Assembly: GCA_002424845.1 (NCBI GenBank) | Contig: DILD01000027.1 | Span: 1-9,219, forward strand | Direction: 5' to 3' | DNA: 9,219 nucleotides | Origin: Thiobacillus denitrificans | GTDB lineage: Bacteria; Pseudomonadota; Gammaproteobacteria; Burkholderiales; Thiobacillaceae | Shown: in pieces, positions 5,842 through 9,219 of the stretch | Layout: every line of letters starts with the position of its first letter | How positions within the stretch are numbered: position 1 is the first letter of the stretch | Program-made: the position numbers and the translations under genes | The notes under the pieces: model-generated | Told to the model about the DNA's origin: nothing | The model's database searches: none | The model's input: the letters and a program-made list of their open reading frames with translations, nothing else

Positions 5842-7011
5842 AAACCGCGCCAGCTTCTCCGCCTGATCGACACGTTCCCAGGTGAACTCCGGCTCGGCCC
5901 GCCCGAAGTGCCCGTAGGCGGCGGTCTTCCGATAGATCGGACGACGCAGGTCGAGGCTGTCGATGATGCCGCGCGGAGTGAGCTTGAAGCTGCAGCGCAC
6001 CATGTCTTCCAGTTTTTCATCGGGCAGGGTTCCGGTGCCGTAGGTTTCGACCAGCAGGGAAACCGGCTCGGCGATGCCGATGGCATAGGCCAGCTGCACC
6101 AGGCAACGTTTGGCATAGCCAGCCGCCACCAGGTTCTTGGCGATGTAGCGCGCCATGTAGGCGGCCGAGCGGTCGACCTTGGTCGGGTCCTTGCCTGAAA
6201 ACGCGCCGCCGCCGTGCGGACACGAGCCGCCGTAAGTGTCGACGATGATCTTGCGGCCGGTGAGGCCGGTGTCGCCGTTGGGGCCGCCGATTTCGAACGG
6301 GCCGGCGGGATTGACCCATAGCCTGAAGGTCGGCGTGCGCAGCGCCAGCGGCACCAGCGGATCGACGATTTCGCGCGCGACTTCCTGCGCGACCCAGGCG
6401 GGGTCGAGGCCACGCTCGATCTGGGTGGAAATGATCACGGTTTCGACGCCGACCATTTGCTGGCCTTCGTAGGCGACGGTGACCTGGCTTTTGGCATCGG
6501 GGCGCAGCCAGGGCAAGGCGCCGGATTTGCGCAGCTCGGCCTGCTTCTGCACTAGGCGATGCGCCAGCCAGAGGGGATAGGGCATCAGGTCGGGGGTTTC
6601 GTCGCAGGCGTAGCCGAACATCAGGCCCTGGTCGCCGGCACCGATGTCGCCGCCGGCCAGCGTGATGCCCTTGTGAATCTGGATCGACTGGTGGTTGAAG
6701 CGCACCTGCACTTCGCAGGTGTTCGGGTCGATGCCGGTTTCGGCATCGCGGTAGCCGATGTCGCGCAGCACCTGGCGGGCAATCGCTTCGGCACGGCCCC
6801 GCACTTCGTCGAACAGTTCCTTGCGCACGGTTTTGAACTCGCCGGTAATCACCACCAGATTGTCGGCCACGAGGGTTTCGCAGGCCACCTTGGCCTCGGG
6901 TTCTTCGGCCAGAAATGCGTCCAGGATGGCGTCGGAAATCTGGTCGGCGATTTTGTCGGGGTGGCCTTCGGAGACGGACTCGGAGGTAAACAAATGGCGG
7001 CGCATGTTCAT
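5833..7011 (-). CDS. metK: S-adenosylmethionine synthase (methionine adenosyltransferase)
   Basis: MetK makes S-adenosylmethionine from methionine and ATP, releasing phosphate and pyrophosphate, in the cytoplasm as a tetramer. The 392-residue protein is full length. It shows FTSESVSEGHPDKIADQ at residues 8-24 (His17 and Asp19 in the ATP/Mg site), signature 1 GAGDQGLMFGY at 124-134, and signature 2 GGGAFSGKD at 267-275 in the phosphate loop, followed by KVDRSAAY. The C-terminus has YGHFGR and FTWE as usual. The start at 7011 is supported by AGGA (plus-strand TCCT at 7020-7023), eight bases upstream; a second Met two codons in is a minor alternative. The gene follows the methyltransferase gene by 27 bases, so no room exists for a SAM riboswitch directly before it. 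It probably shares a transcript with the upstream genes. Confidence 0.98.
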   Translation of the reverse strand: MNMRRHLFTSESVSEGHPDKIADQISDAILDAFLAEEPEAKVACETLVADNLVVITGEFKTVRKELFDEVRGRAEAIARQVLRDIGYRDAETGIDPNTCEVQVRFNHQSIQIHKGITLAGGDIGAGDQGLMFGYACDETPDLMPYPLWLAHRLVQKQAELRKSGALPWLRPDAKSQVTVAYEGQQMVGVETVIISTQIERGLDPAWVAQEVAREIVDPLVPLALRTPTFRLWVNPAGPFEIGGPNGDTGLTGRKIIVDTYGGSCPHGGGAFSGKDPTKVDRSAAYMARYIAKNLVAAGYAKRCLVQLAYAIGIAEPVSLLVETYGTGTLPDEKLEDMVRCSFKLTPRGIIDSLDLRRPIYRKTAAYGHFGRAEPEFTWERVDQAEKLARFAG

Positions 7012-7038
7012 GGTGCGTTTCCTGTGATGCGTTGATAG

Positions 7039-8184
7039 TTAAAGGTTGCGTGAGGCGAGGCGCCACAGCGAGGTGACCTCGGCCGCGCGCGCAGCGTGCA
7101 GCGGATCGGTTTCGTCTGCGACGCGGGGGTGCGTGGGCCTGGTGTCCATCCGCCCCACGACGGTCAGCCCGGCTGCGTCGAATGCGGCGAGCAGCGACTC
7201 GCGCGAGCGCAGCCCCAGATGCTCGGCCAGGTCGGACAGGATCAGCCAGCCTTCGCCGCCGGGTTCGAGATGCGCCGCCAGTCCGTTCAAAAAGCCCAGC
7301 AGCATGCGGCTGTCCGGATCGTAAATCGCATGTTCGAGCGGCGAGTTGGCGCGCGCGGGCAGCCAGGGCGGATTGCAGACGATGAGGGGCGCGCGCCCTT
7401 CCGGAAACAGGTCGGCTTCGACGACGTCCACCCGCCCCTTGAGGCCGAGCCGGGCGATGTTCTGGCGCGCGCAAACCAAGGCGCGCGGGTCCTGGTCGGT
7501 GGCGATGACGTGCTTGACGCCTCGCCTGGCCAGCACCGCCGCCAGCACGCCGGTTCCGGTGCCGATGTCGAAGGCGAGCTTCGATGAAGGCAGCGGCGCC
7601 TCGGCCACCAGTTGCAGGTACTCGCCGCGCACCGGCGAAAACACGCCGTAGTGCGGATGAATGCGCTCGCCCAGCGCAGGGATGTCCACGCCTTTCTTGC
7701 GCCACTCGTGGGCGCCGATGACGCCAAGCAGTTCGCGCAGCGAGACCACCGAGGGCTCATCGCCCACACCATAGGCTTCGGCACAGGCTTCTTTCACATT
7801 CGGCGCGCGGCGCAGGGGAATGCTGAAATCCGCCTCCAGCGGCAGCAGCAGCATCCCCAGCGTGCGGGCGCGCTGGGATTGCGCCTGGCGATGGAAATTG
7901 AAGGCTTCGAGCGGCGACGCCGCGGCCTTGCGCGGCTTGCGGTCGATGCGGCGCGCCATGGCCTGCAGCAACTGACGCGCATTCTGGAAGTCGCCCCGCC
8001 ACAGCAGCGCGTTGCCCTCGCTGGCCAGGCGATAGGCCGCATCGGCGGTGATGCGGTCGTCGGCAACGGTCACGCGTTTGGGCGATGGCGCGCCGCCCTC
8101 CGAGCGCCAGCGGGCCGAGTGGCTCTCGCCGGCTTCGGTCCAGTTCACAACAGGGTCAATTGGATCGGGCAACGGGTTCACCAC
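7039..8184 (-). CDS. Class I SAM-dependent methyltransferase with NPPW motif
   Basis: This 381-residue protein has a Rossmann methyltransferase domain in its C-terminal half. Motif I FDIGTGTG lies at residues 205-212, the acidic Asp230 ends the second strand, ADLF lies at 257-260, and motif IV NPPW at 271-274. NPPW/NPPY motifs mark enzymes that methylate planar amide or exocyclic nitrogens, as in the PrmC/HemK glutamine and RlmG-type rRNA methyltransferases. The N-terminal 190 residues, with the ADAAYRLASEGNALLWRGDFQNARQLLQA helical segment, look like a substrate-recognition region. The target is unknown. The frame starts with GTG GTG and has no clear Shine-Dalgarno, so the exact start is uncertain. 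It lies 21 bases after the pteridine reductase stop and 27 bases before metK, so its SAM supplier is made from the same likely operon. A protein or rRNA target is inference. Confidence 0.85.
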   Translation of the reverse strand: MVNPLPDPIDPVVNWTEAGESHSARWRSEGGAPSPKRVTVADDRITADAAYRLASEGNALLWRGDFQNARQLLQAMARRIDRKPRKAAASPLEAFNFHRQAQSQRARTLGMLLLPLEADFSIPLRRAPNVKEACAEAYGVGDEPSVVSLRELLGVIGAHEWRKKGVDIPALGERIHPHYGVFSPVRGEYLQLVAEAPLPSSKLAFDIGTGTGVLAAVLARRGVKHVIATDQDPRALVCARQNIARLGLKGRVDVVEADLFPEGRAPLIVCNPPWLPARANSPLEHAIYDPDSRMLLGFLNGLAAHLEPGGEGWLILSDLAEHLGLRSRESLLAAFDAAGLTVVGRMDTRPTHPRVADETDPLHAARAAEVTSLWRLASRNL

Positions 8185-8205
8185 GAAAAAGGGAGGGGGT
8201 TTGCA

Positions 8206-8946
8206 TCACAGCTTGGCGTTGCGCCCGCCGTCCACCGCCAGCACCTGCCCGGTGACATAGGGTGCGTCGATGACGAAGAAACGCACCGCACGCGCGATGT
8301 CGTCGGGACCGCCGGCGGTCTTGAGGATGGTGTGGGAGACGATGCGCTGGCGCGAGACTTCGTCGAAGTTGGGGTCGTCTTCCGGCCACATGATGGGGCC
8401 GGGCGCGACGGCGTTGACGCGCACCAGCGGCCCCAGTTCGCGCGCGAGCGACTTGGTGAGGCCGACCACGCCGGCCTTGGCGACGGAATACACGACATAG
8501 CTTTTCAACGGCCGCTCGGCGTGGATGTCGGCGATGTTGACGATGCAGCCGCGGCGCTTTTTCAACTCGGGTGCTGCGGCCTGCGACAGGAACATGGGGG
8601 CGATCAGGTTGCTGCCCATCAGGTTATCCCAGTCCTTCATGGTGATGCTGCCGATCGGGGTGGGATAGAAGCTCGATGCGTTGTTGACCAGAACGTCCAG
8701 CCCGCCGAAGGTGGCAACGGTCTGATTGATGAGGCTGGGCAGGCCGTTGACGTCGAGCAGGTCGGCCTGGATCAGCGCGACCGAATCGGGGCGGACGGCG
8801 TTCAATTCATCCTGCAGCACGCGCGCCTCACCGACCGAACTGCGATAGTGGATCATCAGATTGGCGCCGCTGGCGTGCAGCAGACGGCCGATCGCCGCGC
8901 CCACACGCTTGGCCCCGCCCGTAATCAATACGACTTTGCCTTGCAT
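8206..8946 (-). CDS. folM: Pteridine reductase, FolM-type short-chain dehydrogenase
   Basis: This 246-residue classical short-chain dehydrogenase has the pteridine-reductase form of the cofactor loop, TGGAKRVG at residues 9-16 (TGxxxRxG). HYRSS near 33-37 suggests NADPH preference, and NNASSFYPTP is at 88-97. The active site is Tyr153/Lys157 in YSVAK, with Asp140 thirteen residues before the Tyr, the same spacing as Asp181/Tyr194 of Leishmania PTR1, in place of the usual Ser. APGPIMWPE follows at 181-189. Such enzymes reduce dihydropterins or dihydrofolate to tetrahydro forms, supplying pterin cofactors and backing up dihydrofolate reductase. An AAGG-like site lies about nine bases before the ATG. 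It appears to lead a minus-strand operon with the methyltransferase and metK, and diverges from midA across 56 bases. The folM symbol is by family resemblance; pteridine reductase is the safe name. Confidence 0.88.
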   Translation of the reverse strand: MQGKVVLITGGAKRVGAAIGRLLHASGANLMIHYRSSVGEARVLQDELNAVRPDSVALIQADLLDVNGLPSLINQTVATFGGLDVLVNNASSFYPTPIGSITMKDWDNLMGSNLIAPMFLSQAAAPELKKRRGCIVNIADIHAERPLKSYVVYSVAKAGVVGLTKSLARELGPLVRVNAVAPGPIMWPEDDPNFDEVSRQRIVSHTILKTAGGPDDIARAVRFFVIDAPYVTGQVLAVDGGRNAKL

Positions 8947-9002
8947 CGGGGTTCGCCCTTATAGTCCGTGGATTCCGCATTATCCCTGAAGTCATCCGCC
9001 GC
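8947..9002. promoter_or_regulatory. Divergent promoter region between folM and midA
   Basis: These 56 bases separate two divergent start codons, so both promoters should be here or reach into the genes. Minus-strand GATAAT (about 8979-8984) and TATAAG (about 8958-8963) resemble -10 boxes for folM, but no matching -35 is evident. Nothing clear is seen for midA, which also lacks a strong ribosome binding site. The call rests on layout rather than motifs. Confidence 0.3.
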
Positions 9003-9219
9003 ATGCTGCCCATTCCAAGTCCCGACGCCCTTGCCCACAGCCAGCGCGTGACCGCACACCTGCGCACGCTGATCGACGCTGCCGGAGGCTGGGTCCCGTT
9101 CTCGCATTTCATGGAAGCGACACTGTACGCGCCCGGGCTGGGCTACTACGCGGCCGGCGCGATGAAGTTCGGCGCGGCGGGCGATTTCGTCACTGCGCCG
9201 GAAATGACGCCGCTGTTCG
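9003..9219 (+). CDS. MidA/NDUFAF7-family SAM-dependent methyltransferase (partial, 3' end cut)
   Basis: An open frame from the ATG at 9003 runs off the window after 72 codons. The N-terminus matches the COG1565/MidA family: helix SQRVTAHLRTLIDAAGGWVPFSHFMEATLY with the phrase YAPGLGYYAAG (residues 42-52), then KFGAAGDFVTAPEMTPLF (55-72), the most conserved block of the family. The eukaryotic relative NDUFAF7 dimethylates an arginine of complex I subunit NDUFS2. The bacterial role is not well defined but may likewise concern respiratory complex I. The catalytic SAM-binding part lies beyond the window. The protein starts 56 bases from folM on the opposite strand. The start is chosen as the only in-frame ATG before the conserved block; no stronger upstream start is seen. 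Confidence 0.88.
   Translation, partial: MLPIPSPDALAHSQRVTAHLRTLIDAAGGWVPFSHFMEATLYAPGLGYYAAGAMKFGAAGDFVTAPEMTPLF

Noticed and set aside
7012..7038. SAM riboswitch before metK
   Set aside because: Only 27 bases separate metK from the preceding stop codon, too short for any known SAM riboswitch class, and no such motif is visible.
6017..7705. 562-codon minus-strand frame across metK and the methyltransferase
   Set aside because: It is Arg/Gly/Ala/Pro-rich with no recognisable domain, and metK and the methyltransferase occupy the same DNA with full motifs.
7612..8964. 450-codon plus-strand frame opposite the methyltransferase and folM
   Set aside because: It is an antisense shadow rich in His, Gln, Gly and Asp; it has no domain and lies against two well-supported genes.

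Overview
The window looks like chromosomal DNA from a GC-rich betaproteobacterium, with a Thiobacillus/Nitrosomonadales-like flavour. This rests on the style of the housekeeping proteins (MetK, FolM-type pteridine reductase, MidA) and on their arrangement. It is inference from recognition; no search was run.

Left part (1-2911). A UDP-glucuronate 4-epimerase-like sugar-nucleotide gene (118-1134) is followed after 14 bases by two overlapping small genes of the DUF4160 and DUF2442 families (1149-1684). Next come a very small unlisted gene for an exported acidic peptide (1697-1852) and a complete REP-associated tyrosine transposase (RAYT, 1963-2493). The RAYT is flanked by two perfect 39-bp inverted copies of a REP hairpin carrying the GTAG tetranucleotide. 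Then come a second, unrelated perfect 11-bp palindrome and a BrnA-type antitoxin gene with no visible toxin partner (2615-2911). This stretch reads as a small accessory zone of toxin-antitoxin-like genes and a REP-generating element.

Middle (3005-5781). An MdtD-like DHA2-family MFS drug exporter of high GC is followed by a geranylgeranyl-reductase-family flavoprotein. The flavoprotein gene is distinctly AT-richer than its neighbours, especially at its 3' end, which suggests a different origin. A 10-bp perfect inverted repeat lies between them.

Right part (5833-9219). On the minus strand an operon-like trio runs folM-type pteridine reductase -> class I methyltransferase with an NPPW motif -> metK, with gaps of 21 and 27 bases. 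It converges on the flavoprotein gene. Diverging from folM across 56 bases is midA, cut by the window end. Together these genes link pteridine/folate reduction, S-adenosylmethionine synthesis and SAM-using methyltransferases.

No rRNA, tRNA, CRISPR array or riboswitch was recognised. No gene-free stretch exceeds 300 bases; the longest are 4418-4611, 2494-2614, 1-117 and 1853-1962. The most unusual content is the RAYT/REP unit next to the solitary BrnA gene and the overlapping DUF4160-DUF2442 pair. I do not see a clearly new system, only some plausible leads.
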